64,000 nucleotides of DNA from Notamacropus eugenii (taxonomy: Eukaryota; Chordata; Mammalia; Diprotodontia; Macropodidae): assembly GCF_028372415.1 (NCBI RefSeq), contig NC_092878.1, forward strand, positions 4,491,501 through 4,555,500, read 5' to 3'. Of the stretch, positions 32,170 through 44,329 are shown piece by piece. The notes beneath the pieces were generated by a model that was not told the origin of the DNA, did no database searches, and saw only the letters and a program-made list of their open reading frames with translations. The number at the start of each line of letters is the position of its first letter. Position 1 is the stretch's first letter. Both the position numbers and the translations under genes were made by a program.

Positions 32170-34446
32170 CATAACTGTGATTGTGAATGGGATGAACTCC
32201 CTTATAAAACGGAAGTAGAGTAGATTATAAACCAGAATCCACACTTGAAACAGAAAACACACACAGAGTTAAAATAAAGGGTTGGAGCATAATCTATTAT
32301 GCTTCAGCTGAAGTTAAAAGGGTAGGGGTAGCATTCATGATCTCAGACAAAAGAAAAGCAAAAATAGAGCTACTTAAAAGAGATGCTCAGGGATATTACC
32401 TTTTGTTAAAAGTTACAATAAAAAATGAAGCAATATCACTATTAAATGTATATGCAAAAAATTGCAGAACATTCAAATTTTTCAAGGAAATGTTAAATGA
32501 ATTACAGGAAGAAATAGATAGTAAAACTATGCTAATGGGGGATTTCAACTTTCCCCTCTCAGAACTAGATAAATCTAACCATAAAATAAATAAGAAAGAA
32601 GTCAAGGAGATAAATACAATTTTAGAAAAGTTAGATATGACAGACCTCTGGAGAAAATTGAATAGTAATAGAAAGGAATATACCTTTTTCTCAACTGTAC
32701 ATGGAACTTTCACAAAAATTGATTGTGTATCAGGGCATAAAAACCTCACAAACAAATGCAGAAAAGCAAAATTATTAAATGCACCTTTTTCAAACCATAA
32801 TACAATAAAAATTGCATTCAATAAAATACCTTTGAGGCATACATTAAAAATTAATTGGAAACTAAATAATCTAATCCTAAAGAATTAGTGGGTCAAAGGG
32901 CAAATCATAGAAACAATAAAAAATTTCATTAAAGACAACAATGAGACAACATACCAAAATTTGTGGGATGCAGCTAAAGTAATATTTAAGGGAAAATTTA
33001 TATCTCTAAACACTTACATCATAAAACTGAGAAAGAGGAGATCAATAAATTGGGCATACAATTAAAAAAAACTAGAAAAAGAACAAATTAAAAATCCCAA
33101 ATTAACAACCAAATTGGAAATTCTGAAAATCCAAGGAGAAATTGATAACATTGAAAGTAAGAAAACTATTGAACTAATAACTAGAACTTTATGAAAAAAA
33201 TAGGTAAACCACTAGTTAATTTGATTTTAAAAAAGAAAACCAAATTGTCAGTATCAAAAATTAAAAGGGTAAATGCACCACCAATGAAGGTAAGATTAAA
33301 GCAATTATTAAGAACTTTTTTGTCTAATTATGTGCCCAAAAAGCTGATAATTTAAGTGAAATGGAAGAATATTTGTAAAAATATAAATTGCCCAGATTAA
33401 CAGAAGAGGAAATAGAATGCTTAAATAACGCTATCTTGGAAATTGAACAAACTGTGAGTGAGATACCCAAGAAAAAATTCCCCAGGAGCAGAAGAATTTA
33501 CTAGTGAATTCTGCCAAACATTTAAGGAACAATTAGTTCCAATACTATATAAGCTATTTGAAAAAATAGGTAAAGAAGTAGTCCTACCTAATTCCTTCTA
33601 CAGCGCAAATGTGGTTTTGATACCTAAACCGGAGAATATAAAAACAGGAAAAAAAAAAAACCTATCAACCAATTTCCCCAATTTTTTTTTGAGGCAAAAA
33701 TTTTAAATAAATACCAGCAAAGAGATTACAGCAATGTAGCACAAAGATCATTCACTATGACCAGGTGAGATTTATACCAGGAATCCAGGGCTAGTTTAAT
33801 ATTAGGAAAACTATAAGTATAATTATCCATACCAATAACAAAAACTACAAAAATCATTATCTCAGTAGATACAGAAAAAGCTTTTGACACAATACCCATT
33901 CTTTTTAAAACACCAGAAAGCATAGGAATAAATGGAACTTTTGTTAAAATGATAAATAGTATCTATCTAAAACAAAGAACAAGCATTATCTGTAATGGAA
34001 TTAAACTAGTAACCTTCCTGGTAAAATCAGGGGTGAGGTAAGGATGCCCATTGTCACCACTATTACTCAGTATTGTACTAGAAGAGCTAGCTACAACAAC
34101 AAGACAAGGAAAAGAAATTGAAGTAATAAGAATATCTAATGATCCCTCTCTGCATATGATATGATGATTTATTTAGACAACCACTGAGACAATTAATGAG
34201 TTTAGCAAAGTTGCAGAATATAAAATAAACCCACATAAATCATTAGCATTTCCACATATTGTCAACAAAACATAACAGAGACAGAGAAATTCCATTGGAA
34301 ATAACTGCAGACAATATCAAACACGTGGGAATCTACTTGCCAAGACAATCCCAGGAACTATATGAACGTAGAACACTTTTCAACACTCAAAAAAGATGGA
34401 TCTGTGCAACTGGAGAAATATTAATTGCTCATGAATAGGCTGAGCC
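32170..34446 (+). pseudogene. L1 ORF2 remnant: endonuclease and part of reverse transcriptase
   Basis: The 183-codon piece 32337-32888 contains NVYAKNCRTFKFFKEMLNEL, LMGDFNFPLSELDKS and KIDCVSGHKNLTNK. These are the APE-like endonuclease domain, with the GDFN motif kept. Weaker reverse-transcriptase text follows: [17 protein letters not shown] (33458-33706) and ISVDTEKAFDTIP near 33865. The catalytic FADD motif near 34160 is decayed. Many breaks lie between these pieces, and the ORF is cut off at 34446. Confidence 0.82.
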
Positions 34447-36735
34447 AATATAATTCATTGTCATCCAGGAGGGGAAGAAATCTTTGACTCTTTCATCCCT
34501 TAAGCTATAATTAGTCATTGCACCATTATTTAGCACCCTCTTTATGGCAGCCACTGTGCTAAGTTCTGGAGATACAAATATAAAGAATGAAATGATCCTT
34601 ACTCTCAAGTGTCAAGCAAGAGACCATATTGGAGAAGGGCCGAAAAGAGAAAGGGTGGAGCCATTATCAATGGTGTCCTGGAGCCAGCTCAAACCACTTA
34701 TTAAATTTTCAGTGTCAGCATTTACACCTCAAAATTGCTGTAAAACAGGGCTGGATTTATTGTGTTGTTGATGTCTAGACTTAAGAAAGAAATGGAGAAA
34801 TTTTTAATAATGCAGATTAAACTTAAAAGCATGTTGCCAATACTTTTTCAGCCTAGAAAGACAATTGTTAAACATTTATTAGTGTACCCCTGAGCCATTT
34901 CCAGAGCTTTTATAGTCCACAAAGAGAGGAGATTTTTCCACAAGAGTCATCAATTATTTTCCATGTAACACCCCATCCCCAGGGACCAATCAGGAGTTTC
35001 TGTGTCATCCCAGGAAAGCATATTCCCTTCAGCAAGCATCCAAAGCCTGTGTTCCTAAGCAAGAAGCCAGGGTAGACATCCAGCTGTGTGGGAGATGCCC
35101 CAGTCTAACAACTCAGGGTTCTCCTGATAAGCCTTGTTATATGTGCATAATAGCTATAACTATATTAAAGTTATTTTCATTTTTCTTTTTATTGTGAATT
35201 TAACAAATCTCTGTAAGCCTGAATATTTCAAAATACAAAGAACAGAAAAGAGGATTTTATATGAAACTGTGAACTCCTGATATAACTACAATGATGTAAA
35301 TTAAGATATAACCCCCTTTAAGTTAGAGTACAATTGAGATGCATACCTATAAGACTAGACATAAATCATATTCTGATCCAGGGTCCACTGGGGCTGTGAC
35401 ACCTTTGGGGAAAAAATAGTCCCTATGTCTTCTCATCCTGAGGGAGAAAAAGAGCTGAAATTTCATGAGGGGTGAACAGTGTGCTAGTACAAGGGGTGAT
35501 CAAGGGCCCAGGGCCGCTGCAATGTATAAGAGATCACAGGTGTGTGGAGAAAGGGGGAAGAGGGCTGGGGGAAAAGGAGGAGGAGGCTTCTGCATTGCCC
35601 TTCCAGGACCACCATGCTCAAGCATTGAAGATGCTGCCTCTAAACCAAGCAATTTCAACTTTGGGACAGTCATAAGAGAAGTCGAGAGAGCTGAATACCA
35701 ATATTACTATTGCTTTTACTGCCTCTGCTTTTGAACCAACCAAGGGTGAGATTCTGGCAAAGGATAGTAGCCAAACTACTACGGTGGGGCCATTCTGAGC
35801 CATGGTCCTTGTTTTCAGAGAAAGATCATGTTCATCCTCCCCCACACCTGTCTCCTCTTTTCCTCCTAGAAGAGCAGGTACCAATTCCAAAGTTTATCTG
35901 TTTCTTTAGAGTGTAATTTGTATTTCTGTCTCCCTGGTCCTAAACTCTGGTATTAAATTAAAACTGTGGGAGACCCAATACATTATTGTTCTGTATGTAT
36001 TTAATTTGCTCAAAGGCAGCTGGGAGGGGGAGCTATGATCAGCTACAGAGAGTGAGAGGAGATTCTCTTTCTAATTTGCTGGTGGTTTGAGACTAACTGG
36101 GGACTTGAGACTAAACAAAGAGATTATTAAATTATCATTTCCCAAAAGCAGAGAAAAGATTAAATTATTCCAGGTCAAAAACAAAAAGCAAAAAAACCAT
36201 TGGCATACATTGGGTCAGCATCATTCTAAAGAAAGGCCTGAGTAGAGAGCTAGAGTCACTTGTCTTGGAGGCAGAGGCCTTGGGTAACTCCCTCTCAATT
36301 GTTTTCTTCCAAAGCAGGCCCCAACCCTAAACCTAGAGAAAAGTCACACCCATGGGGATGCCTGAAGGGAGGAACTGGGAAAGACTGGCTCAGTGGGTGT
36401 GGGTCAGAGAGAGGGAGTAGCTCGTTACCTCCTCTGCCAAAAAACTCCTACACTACACTCCTTACCCCCACCCTCCTACCCCCCACTCTAAGAAAGACAA
36501 CACCACAAGACAGCAAAACTCAGGCCAAATACAATGGACAATATTGTACCAAATTGTCACAAGTCCAAGCCTGCATCCTTCCTGTCTAGTCTCACTTGTG
36601 TATCTATATCCCCAACATTTAGCAGAGTGCTTAATATCTTTTTATTCAATTTGTGATTGCATCCATGTAGGGAGCTCTCTGTGAGTGACTTTCTCTACCA
36701 GTACTGATCAGTACATACTCCACAGCTTGATCATA
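34447..36735. other. Mostly unassigned sequence
   Basis: A short piece at about 34510-34640 ('ctgtgctaagttctggagat') resembles the unassigned ancient repeat. The rest, including a purine-rich stretch at 35530-35600 and a pyrimidine-rich one at 36420-36500, shows no repeat that I can name. Frames of up to 109 codons (36260-36589) have no recognisable domain. Confidence 0.4.
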
Positions 36736-36739
36736 GCTG

Positions 36740-36885
36740 TTTGGAGCAAGGACCACTTATGTCATTTGCCCAGGATCACACGGTCTCTATGTGCCACAGG
36801 TGGGATTTAAACAGATGTTTTCCTAACTCAGAGGTTAGTTCTTTATTCACTGTGCCACACTGCCTGACACACAGTGGAAGTTTAA
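36740..36885 (-). mobile_element. MIR SINE fragment
   Basis: Plus-strand reading: 'tttgcccaggatcacacggt', 'gtgggatttaaacagatg', 'tattcactgtgccacactgc', reverse order with the head at the right. Confidence 0.6.
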
Positions 36886-37342
36886 TAAATGTTCATTGAT
36901 CTATTGAATGTGACGTGTCCTGTAAGTACCAATTTCTCTTTTGGTTGGTTTCGCTTCATTGTTTCAGGGAATGTGCGTTCTGAGGGGCTCTCTGTGTGCT
37001 GGTTGGGATGTGTCTTCCATATCAAAACATAGTATTAATAAAAAACATATGTTAAATGATAAAGGACGGGAACCACATGTGAAGTGGGTACAGTGGGGCC
37101 AGTGTTAGGACTCCAGAGTTGAAAAGGCAATGCAAACAGTCCACAGTACAGGCTATTTTTCAGGTATCTACATAACCACACCCAGCTGTGGCAAAGAAAG
37201 AGTGATGGAAAGATGAGATAAAGTAAAGAAACAAGGAGAGAAAAGAAGGGGGGAAATCAGCAAATACAGAAGAAAACTAGTGGGGGAAATAAAGATGTAG
37301 GAAAAACCTTAGAGGTACCTTAGAGGTAGTGTAGTAGAGTAG
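36886..37342. other. No recognisable feature
   Basis: I see no gene and no named repeat, apart from a short 'agtttaataaatgttcattg' L2-like scrap at the left. Confidence 0.4.
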
Positions 37343-37587
37343 AGGGCAGCAAGGTGGTACAGTGAGAAAAGTGCCAGGCCCGAAGTCAGGAAGGCTCATC
37401 TTCCTGAGTTCAAATCTGGCCTCAGACATTTGCTAGTTGTGTGACCCAAGGCAAGTCACTTAACCCTGTTTGTCTCCATTTCCTCATCTGCAAAATGAGC
37501 TGGAGAAGGAAATGGCAAAACCTTTCCAGTATCTTAAGAAAACCCAGGAGAGTCGGACATGACTGAAAACAACTGAACAGCAGCAAG
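37343..37587 (+). mobile_element. CORE-SINE with RTE-derived tail, full length
   Basis: Head 'gggcagcaaggtggtacagt', core 'ctgagttcaaatctggcctc' and 'gctagttgtgtgacccaagg', then the RTE-like tail 'gagctggagaaggaaatggc' and 'gagagtcggacatgactgaa'. All parts are in order. Confidence 0.92.
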
Positions 37588-37589
37588 AA

Positions 37590-37710
37590 ATCTAGGCTGC
37601 TCATTTGCAAATGAAAAATCTGAAGTTCAGGGTAGTTAAGTGGCTTCCCATGATAACACAGGCAACATGGATTCCAACTCAGCTCTTTTGACTACAGATC
37701 CAGAATCCCT
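37590..37710 (-). mobile_element. MIR SINE fragment
   Basis: Plus-strand reading: 'gctcatttgcaaatgaaaaa', 'gtggcttcccatgataacac', 'gattccaactcagctctttt', reverse MIR core. Confidence 0.55.
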
Positions 37711-38217
37711 TTCAATACATCCCATATATTTTAAATAATATTTGATGCAGTATCCTAATCTTAACATGTAATTCTGACAGTCCCTTGAACATAGGTCCAT
37801 CAAGTCCCATTTCCACACTTTCCACTCTTGTTTAGCATGCAATTAGATAATGTGATTCTAATTCTAAAGTTATTCAGTTGACTCTGTGAATGTTATGCAT
37901 CTTATGTGGCATCAGGAAGGTGACTTTACAAGGAGAAGGTTTTGTTCTAGGATTTGTCCCAAGTTACAAGACAAACACTTGTATGAGAAGAAATGATAAA
38001 ATAGATACATATTTTAAAATAACCTTTGCTAAAACTAGAAAAAAGGTAAATACCTATTTATTGGAGAGTGGCTAAAAAAGATGTGGTAAAGGGACTAAGG
38101 GTACTGTTTCACAAAAAATAATGATCATGTGATGGATACAGGGAGACATGGGAAAACTTATGTGAACTGATGCAAAATGAAATAGCTGAATTCAGGAAAA
38201 TAGTATATACAGTGACT

Positions 38218-38570
38218 AATTCAATCCAATAAATTCACTCCAGTGAACATTTACTAAATGCTTACTATGTATGAGGCACTGTGCTATGTGCTGGGGATAC
38301 AATTAATAAAAAGAAAGACAGTCCCTGTCCTCTAGGAGCTGTGCTCTAGGAGAGACAAGAAACACACAAAAGTAGAAAAATGGGGGGTGAGGGGGAAAGG
38401 ACACCACAGGGTTTCTCATTTTGTGGAGTTGAAAAAATCAAGTAGTGCAGCAGATGCAGAGTGGAGTAAACCTGAAGGTCCAATTTCTGCCCTCTATCAA
38501 GGAAGGCATGGGAAGAAGGTTGGTCTTCTACCCTTCATCTATCTCTCCAATGAGAGGGAAAAGGAGACTG
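38218..38570 (+). repeat. Unassigned ancient repeat family, variant shared with 6185
   Basis: 'tttactaaatgcttactatg', 'tgctggggatacaattaata', 'agtccctgtcctctaggagc' and then 'gtggagttgaaaaaatc' and 'gtgcagcagatgcagagtgg' parallel the copy at 6185-6470. The same repeat may resume after the SINE, to about 38940. Confidence 0.5.
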
Positions 38571-38812
38571 GGACAACGAGGTGGTGTAGTGGACAGAGAA
38601 CCGGATCTGGAGTCAGGGAGACCTGAGTTCAAATCTAGCCTCAGATACTTACTGTGTGACACTAGACAAGTCACTTAACCCTTTTTACTTCTGTTTTCTT
38701 ATCTGTAAAAGGAGCTGGAGAAGGAAATGGCAAACCACTCCAGTATCCTTTCCAAGAAAACCCCAAATGGGGTTATGAAGAGTCAGACAAGACTGAAACT
38801 ATTGCACAATAA
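38571..38812 (+). mobile_element. CORE-SINE with RTE-derived tail
   Basis: Head 'gtggtgtagtggacagagaa', core 'gacctgagttcaaatctagc', tail 'gagaaggaaatggcaaacca' and 'gaagagtcagacaagactga'. It is inserted within the unassigned repeat, which is itself inside the L1. Confidence 0.9.
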
Positions 38813-39275
38813 GGTTTGAGTTAGCAGCATGGTGATGACATTAGAGGTGATGAGCTCAACTTGGGAGGGGCATCTTGTTTCCTGAATTGAAAAAGACAAA
38901 CAAACCTAAAATGCAGGGCATTAAATTCAGAGTATAGTGGGCCACTATAATGGAAATGGAAAGAACAAAATCATAAACCAATTGAAATAAAACATCTTGA
39001 AATTATAAGAACAGACCTGGTCCCAAAGAAGAAATGTGAGAAGACACCTCCGGCTCTTTTGGGGAGCTTGGGGCATAGGTGGGGAATATTGCCTATAGCA
39101 ACAGTTTTTTTAAATCAATTTTACTGAGATTTTTCTCTTCTTCCCCCTTTATTTTTTTTTCAAATTTCCTTGTTATAAGGGATAGCTCTCTGGGAGTGGG
39201 GATGAGGAGAGATAAAGGAGAAATTCTAGGTGATATAAAACCAAAAAATATTAATGCAAATTTATTTAAAGATTA

Positions 39276-40174
39276 AGTTTTGCAAAGATTTTGATGTGAA
39301 TTCCAAATGGTAAGCTACTTGAAAGAGGAGACTATGTATAATAAAATTGTGAGTTATTATTAAAGAGCGACTTGGTGCTTGTGTTACATGTCTATGGCAG
39401 TAGATTTGCGATGCACGGTGATAGATGGATTCTTTTCTTTCCATCAGCTACACAGTTGGAACAGAATGTCTTTAAATCTACCTAATAGAAGCAGAATCTT
39501 TTTCTTTCCAGCACCTTCCAGGGGTGAAGGGAATGGTATGCTGGTAAATGTTTAACAGCTGGCTTCTCTGAAGAAAACAATTATGTACAGGATACACTTT
39601 TAAATTTAGTATTCATTATTAACATTTTGTTTGTCACTTTTTAAAGACTGGAAATCAATAAAATAATAGATCAATCCCCGATTTCTAGCCTTTGCTGATT
39701 TCCTAGATGTAGATGCTCATATTGAAAATTTAACAGGAGGCTCAGGAGAGTCTATTCTAACTGGTTCCAGCACATCCCTGAGAAAGGTCTTGTTCATCCA
39801 CATACTCTCCACTAAGCTAGAGGGAAGAAGGGTCACCTTCCCCTCCCTCTTAGTCCCTGTGATCCCAAGAGATAGACTTGGAGTTTGGGTTTTATTTCAT
39901 TTGCCTTTTCAGTTCTAGGTACAGAAAGTGAAGTATCAAGACCTGGGAGCTCAAGGATTCCAGGGTGGATATTGCTGTCAGTCCAGGAGGGAAGCCCTAA
40001 GAAGTCAGAATGCTGAGACAGAAGCTTAGGAATGCTTGGTACTTGGAACTTGGTGGGATCTATCTATATCAGAACTGGGTTAAACTGCAAATCCAAGTTC
40101 CTTCCCCTCTCCATGGACTGAGGTAACGTAGAGGGAGGATTATGCTCCCTTAGGTGTTGAGGGGAGATGTGTGT
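39276..40174. other. No recognisable feature
   Basis: AT-rich on the left, mixed on the right. I see no gene and no named repeat. Confidence 0.4.
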
Positions 40175-40405
40175 GTATTTGTTCTGACATTTCAGTTGTG
40201 TCCGAATCTTTGTGACCCTATTTGGGGTTTTCTTGGCAAAGACACTAGAATGGTTTGCCATTTCCTTCTCCAGCTCATTTTCCAGATAAGGAAACTGAAG
40301 CAAACAGGGTGAAGTGACTTGCTCAGGGTCACACAGCTAGGAAGTGTCGAAGGTCATATTTGAACTCAGGAAAATGAGTCTTTGGGACTCCAACCCTGGC
40401 TCTCC
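40175..40405 (-). mobile_element. CORE-SINE with RTE-derived tail
   Basis: Plus-strand reading starts in the RTE tail ('cagttgtgtccgaatctttg', 'aatggtttgccatttccttc'), passes the core ('cagggtcacacagctaggaa') and ends before the tRNA-like head, which is missing. Confidence 0.87.
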
Positions 40406-41905
40406 AAGCCTAAGGACCCTTTAAAATTGAGAAAACACAATCCATGAGGGCTAAAATCAAAGGCAGAGACAATGTATGTCCTCCCTAACCCCCATTCAGG
40501 GTAATAGAAAACCCTGGAGAAGAGGTGTCGGGACAGCCAGAGAAGCCATTGTTACATTAGAATGTTTGTTAAAGGTGGGGGTGTGGTGAGGATGAAAGGT
40601 TAGTGAGTAGTGATAGACAAGGCATAAAAGAGAATCAATAAAAGATCTTTAATAGGGGAGGGGGCACTGGAGAGGAAGGGGATGGAGGGAATAAGCATTT
40701 ATATAGCACCTAATATATGCCAGGCAGTACTCTAAGTACTTTTGGCAAATATTATTTTATTTGAGAAGAAAAAATGCAGAAGTCGATATAGTCATGTAGT
40801 TACTATCTTGTCAAATTTTATATATGTGTGTTGTCCATACATATATACAACACACATGTATGTGTATTGTATATAGATATACTTCAACAAACTGTCCATG
40901 TAATTTCTCATGTTAGCCCTTTTAATGTTCTTTGTATATTGAAATATTTGAGTTTATTGATGATAAGTTCACAATGAAAAAGGAAAATGAAATTTAAAAA
41001 AGAAGAAGCTTTGGATATAGAAACGTCTGGATACCAGTAAGAGTTAAGAAAAGTGATTAAGTGCTGACACGAATAAATTAGCTGCTCAGTATGCTTCACC
41101 AAATCTGTGATGGTCCATATAGCATGCCGTAGAGTTTGAAGACTGTCTCAGGAGAGTTGAGTTAAGTCATGTATTTATTGGTTTCCATGCCTGGTAAAGA
41201 AGTGATCAGTGAATCTTTGATTGGAATGATGGACGGCATATTTGTTCCGATGCTTGTATCCTATCTTGAAGCAACAGCTGGTTCTTATATACTCATGCAT
41301 ACCCACGTAGTTTTTTGCCATGAGCATCTATATTCTTCACATCTATATTGATAACTATGTGAAATGTAAGAAACTAAGTGAATTTGTTTCCTGGGTGGTC
41401 AGTTTTTATGCTCCATTTATGCATACACACATGAATAACTTTATCTATTTTTTTTGTACAGTCTTCTACTCTAATAGCCCTGCCAGAAAAGGAAATGAGA
41501 TGTGTGATTAGATAACAAAAACTCTTTTTTCTCCCATTTATTTATTAATTCTCAAAAAGTGATTTATGCATGTGCTGTCAGGAACAAGGAAGGAAAGATA
41601 GGATGGAGGGACCTTGCATTTCCAGATATAGGCCTCCTTTGCATTTGGTAGAGTGACAATACTGCTCAGGATTGAGGGACTTTTCTGAGACCAAGCCCTT
41701 ATTGCTTCACAGGTGATTTTGCTCTTAAAGTTATGCTTTCATGAGACTCTAAGAAGGGTGAGTAAAGTATTCTGGTGAATGCCTCAATCTTGGCCTTTGA
41801 CTTAATAGATCTAAATAGTACTTCCTGGTTAATTGATCAAGATTGCTATTTACTTGAGACTCAAAGATCCTGAGGCCTGGAAGTAGCTGCATGGTGGACA
41901 ATACT
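40406..41905. other. Mostly unassigned; TA/CA tract at 40815-40880
   Basis: Near 40690-40740 a MIR/L2-like tail is visible ('atttatatagcacctaatat'). The TA/CA-rich tract follows, with mirror-like 'tatacaacacacatg' units. I see no gene. Frames of 60-64 codons have no recognisable domain. Confidence 0.45.
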
Positions 41906-41909
41906 AATT

Positions 41910-42155
41910 ACAAATGTTTATTATAAAGTGCTTCAAGATTTACAAAGTTCTTTACATGTTATCTGAATCAATCCTTATAATAAGCCCAGAGGGTAGGTGC
42001 CAATATTATCTCTATTTTATAGATGGGGAAATTGAGACCCTGAGAAGTTAAATGACTTGCCTAGGGTCACAAAGCTTGTAAAACTATGAGACAAGATTTT
42101 AACGCAGAGTTTTCCGGACTCCAAGTTCAATACTCTGTTCACAATGCCACATGGG
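41910..42155 (-). mobile_element. MIR-type CORE-SINE, nearly complete
   Basis: Plus-strand reading: 'gtgcttcaagatttacaaag', 'ctctattttatagatgggga', 'gcctagggtcacaaagcttg', 'ctctgttcacaatgccac'. Confidence 0.75.
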
Positions 42156-42496
42156 GTTTGAATACCTGTTTATCCCTTCTTCACCACTCCACTGAATGAT
42201 TCAAACTTGTGGTGAGTGTGTCAAATAGTTCTTTCCCCAAAAAACTTGAATAAGCATAGACTCATGGACCAACACCAAACCCAAATTTAAGTAGGGGCTA
42301 AGAAAGGGAGAAAGAACTTTCACTTTTCACATTTTCCACTGTTGCTGATCATCTTCAAAGAATTTCAAAGTTCTTAAATTGTTTGAAAAATAACTTTTAA
42401 AAAAGCCAAATTTTCCCCCTAAAAATTATTTCTCTAACATGTAGTATCAGTACTTTCACAAACTTTTGCATTTAGAGCAAGAGAAAAGAGTTGTGA

Positions 42497-42752
42497 AGGA
42501 CAGTTGTGTAGTTCAGTGGGTAGTGCCCAGCTTGGAGTCAGGAAGACCTGAGTTCAAATTTTACCTCTGACACTTATTAGTTGTGTGACCCCGGGCAAGT
42601 CACTTACCTCTGTTTACCTCAGTTTCCTAATCTGTAAAATGAGCTGGAGAAGGAAATGGCAAACTACTCCAGTGTCTTTGCCAAGAAAACCCCAAATGAG
42701 GTCATGATGAGTTCTCGCGAAGAGTCTGACATGACTAATTGGCTAAACAACA
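42497..42752 (+). mobile_element. CORE-SINE with RTE-derived tail, full length
   Basis: 'gttgtgtagttcagtgggta' head, 'gacctgagttcaaattttac' core, 'gagaaggaaatggcaaacta' and 'agagtctgacatgactaatt' tail. A small insertion ('ttctcgcgaa', near 42710) lies in the tail. Confidence 0.9.
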
Positions 42753-43267
42753 GAAAGGGATTGTGAAAGTTCTGGTAAGTAACCGAGAAGAGCTTTCACT
42801 GTTCTAGTGGACATTTTGCCAGCCCAGTCAATCTCCATTATTCCCAGAAATAAAAAAATGTAAACAGGAAGTAAGTAGAATAATTTTTCCAAAAATGAGC
42901 CCTTCCTTGTTGACCTATGGAGGGAGCCTCTAGAGGGCCTCAGTTGCGTGCTAGCCAACTGAGGATTGAGGACCATGTGCTAGGTGACTCCAAGTATGGA
43001 AACCATGGCAAGAGTTCTTGTCCACTATTATCTTCGTCCTGTTCCTCTTTGCTCTGGCTGACAGACATGAGAATGGTAACTTTGAAATCTCCATTGTTTC
43101 TCAACTCCAAAATTAAAAGCAAAACCACAAAACAAGCAAACATGTTCATAGTAAGGCTGGATCAGAGGCCACTGGAGAATGCTTGCCTAGGGTATGATGA
43201 ACTTACCAGATCTGCATAGTTACTGACAAAGACACGTTCACCTCTCTTGACTAGTTATAATAATATG

Positions 43268-43520
43268 TTGTTGAGTCATGTTTTGGTTGTGTCTGACTCT
43301 TCATGACCCTACTTGGGGTTTTCTTGGCAAAGATACTGGAATGGTTTGCCATTTCCTTCTCAGCTCATCTTACAGATAAGGAAACTGAGGCAAACAGGGG
43401 TTACATGACTTGCTGCCCAAGGTCACAAAGTTAGTGTCTGAGGCCAGATTTGAACTCAGGAGGAAGAGTTTTTTCGGACTCCAGTTCTATTCTCTAACCT
43501 TCCTGCCACCTGGTTGCCCT
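43268..43520 (-). mobile_element. CORE-SINE with RTE-derived tail, full length
   Basis: Plus-strand reading: RTE tail 'ggttgtgtctgactcttcat', 'ggaatggtttgccatttcct', core 'ccaaggtcacaaagttagtg', head 'ctgccacctggttgccc'. Confidence 0.9.
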
Positions 43521-43524
43521 TTGA

Positions 43525-43690
43525 AGGGACTTCAGAGACCATCTAATCTAACCCTTTGATTTTATAGAAAATGAAATGAAGACCTGGGAAGTTTAAGTAG
43601 CTTGCCCATGGTCACACAGCTAATAAGTTTCAGAGGTGGGGTTTGAATCCAGATCTTCCAACTCCAGAACTTTTCCCTTGTACTATACCA
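43525..43690 (-). mobile_element. MIR SINE fragment
   Basis: Plus-strand reading: 'gaccatctaatctaaccctt', 'cccatggtcacacagctaat', 'tttgaatccagatcttccaa'. It directly follows the SINE to its left. Confidence 0.75.
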
Positions 43691-43699
43691 TTTCCCCCC

Positions 43700-44015
43700 T
43701 CCTCACATTTACAGTGCTTAAAGGTTTGAAAAGCCTTTATATTCTTTTTGAAAATTTAAACTGTGTTATCACTACCTCCATTTTTCAGATGAGGAAAGTG
43801 AGTTTCAGGGAGATTAACTAACTTGTCCAGAGAAGTGTTTTTAGTGCATGTAGATTGGTTCATGTAGTATCAACTATATAGTCCCTAAAATCAAAGGTTT
43901 GAGTCCAAAACCCAACTTTGAAATTTACTAACTCTGTGACTGACTTTTCTGAGCTGATTTTTTCTCCCACAAAATGATGGAATTGGAATATATGATCTCT
44001 AAATCTTATGGCTTT
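43700..44015. mobile_element. Two MIR fragments in opposite orientation
   Basis: 43710-43835 reads as a reverse MIR ('cctccatttttcagatgagg'). 43890-44010 reads as a forward MIR ('actaactctgtgactgactt', 'aaaatgatggaattgg'). Confidence 0.5.
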
Positions 44016-44329
44016 GTTATTCAGATGAGTTAATGAAAGTGTGACTGGTAGAGTAATAAATTCCTTGGTGTGGCAATTGTCAACAGATTTTTTTCCAATA
44101 TTGTATGTGCCCCTCAGATGTTGCATGGGACCTTCAGTTTTCTTTCCTGTGGTCAATGATTTGTACCTATAATCCCCCCAAGATCCAAGTAGCCACACCA
44201 TTCCAAGCTATAACATTTCTTTACATTTGCCATTGTTTCATAGGGTTCAGTATGTAAAAAGATATTATTTTTCTTATAATTTTTTTTAAAAGTTCTGTGG
44301 TACCTTAGGAAAGTTTCCCTTTTCCTTTG

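Larger units (their letters stand above)
30030..34446 (+). mobile_element. L1 LINE with 5' end, missing 3' end
   Basis: It starts with a leader containing 'gagccaagatggagaagtag'. It has a 5' UTR (to about 30600), ORF1 (about 30630-31550) and ORF2 from about 32170. The sequence stops matching L1 in the middle of ORF2, just after 'gctgagccaatata' (near 34445), at the point that corresponds to about 12390 in the other L1. The last ~1 kb of ORF2 and the 3' UTR are absent. Since reverse transcription starts at the 3' end, an L1 that keeps its 5' end but lacks its 3' end points to a later deletion or rearrangement, or to a premature internal priming event. Confidence 0.88.
38055..39275 (+). mobile_element. 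L1 LINE 3' end, split by later insertions
   Basis: 38055-38213 is the ORF2 C-terminal region ('tggagagtggctaaaaaaga', 'gaactgatgcaaaatgaaat'). The 3' UTR resumes near 38941 ('ggaaatggaaagaacaaaat', 'tggtcccaaagaagaaatgt', 'ctctctgggagtggggatga'). Between them lie a copy of the unassigned repeat and a SINE. Confidence 0.65.

Noticed and set aside
32396-32821. 141-codon minus-strand frame
   Set aside because: It is the antisense shadow of the L1 endonuclease frame at 32337-32888.
35465-36589. Possible exons in the Gly/Arg- and Pro-rich frames at 35465-35734 and 36260-36589
   Set aside because: There are no recognisable domains, no convincing splice pattern and skewed base composition in both.
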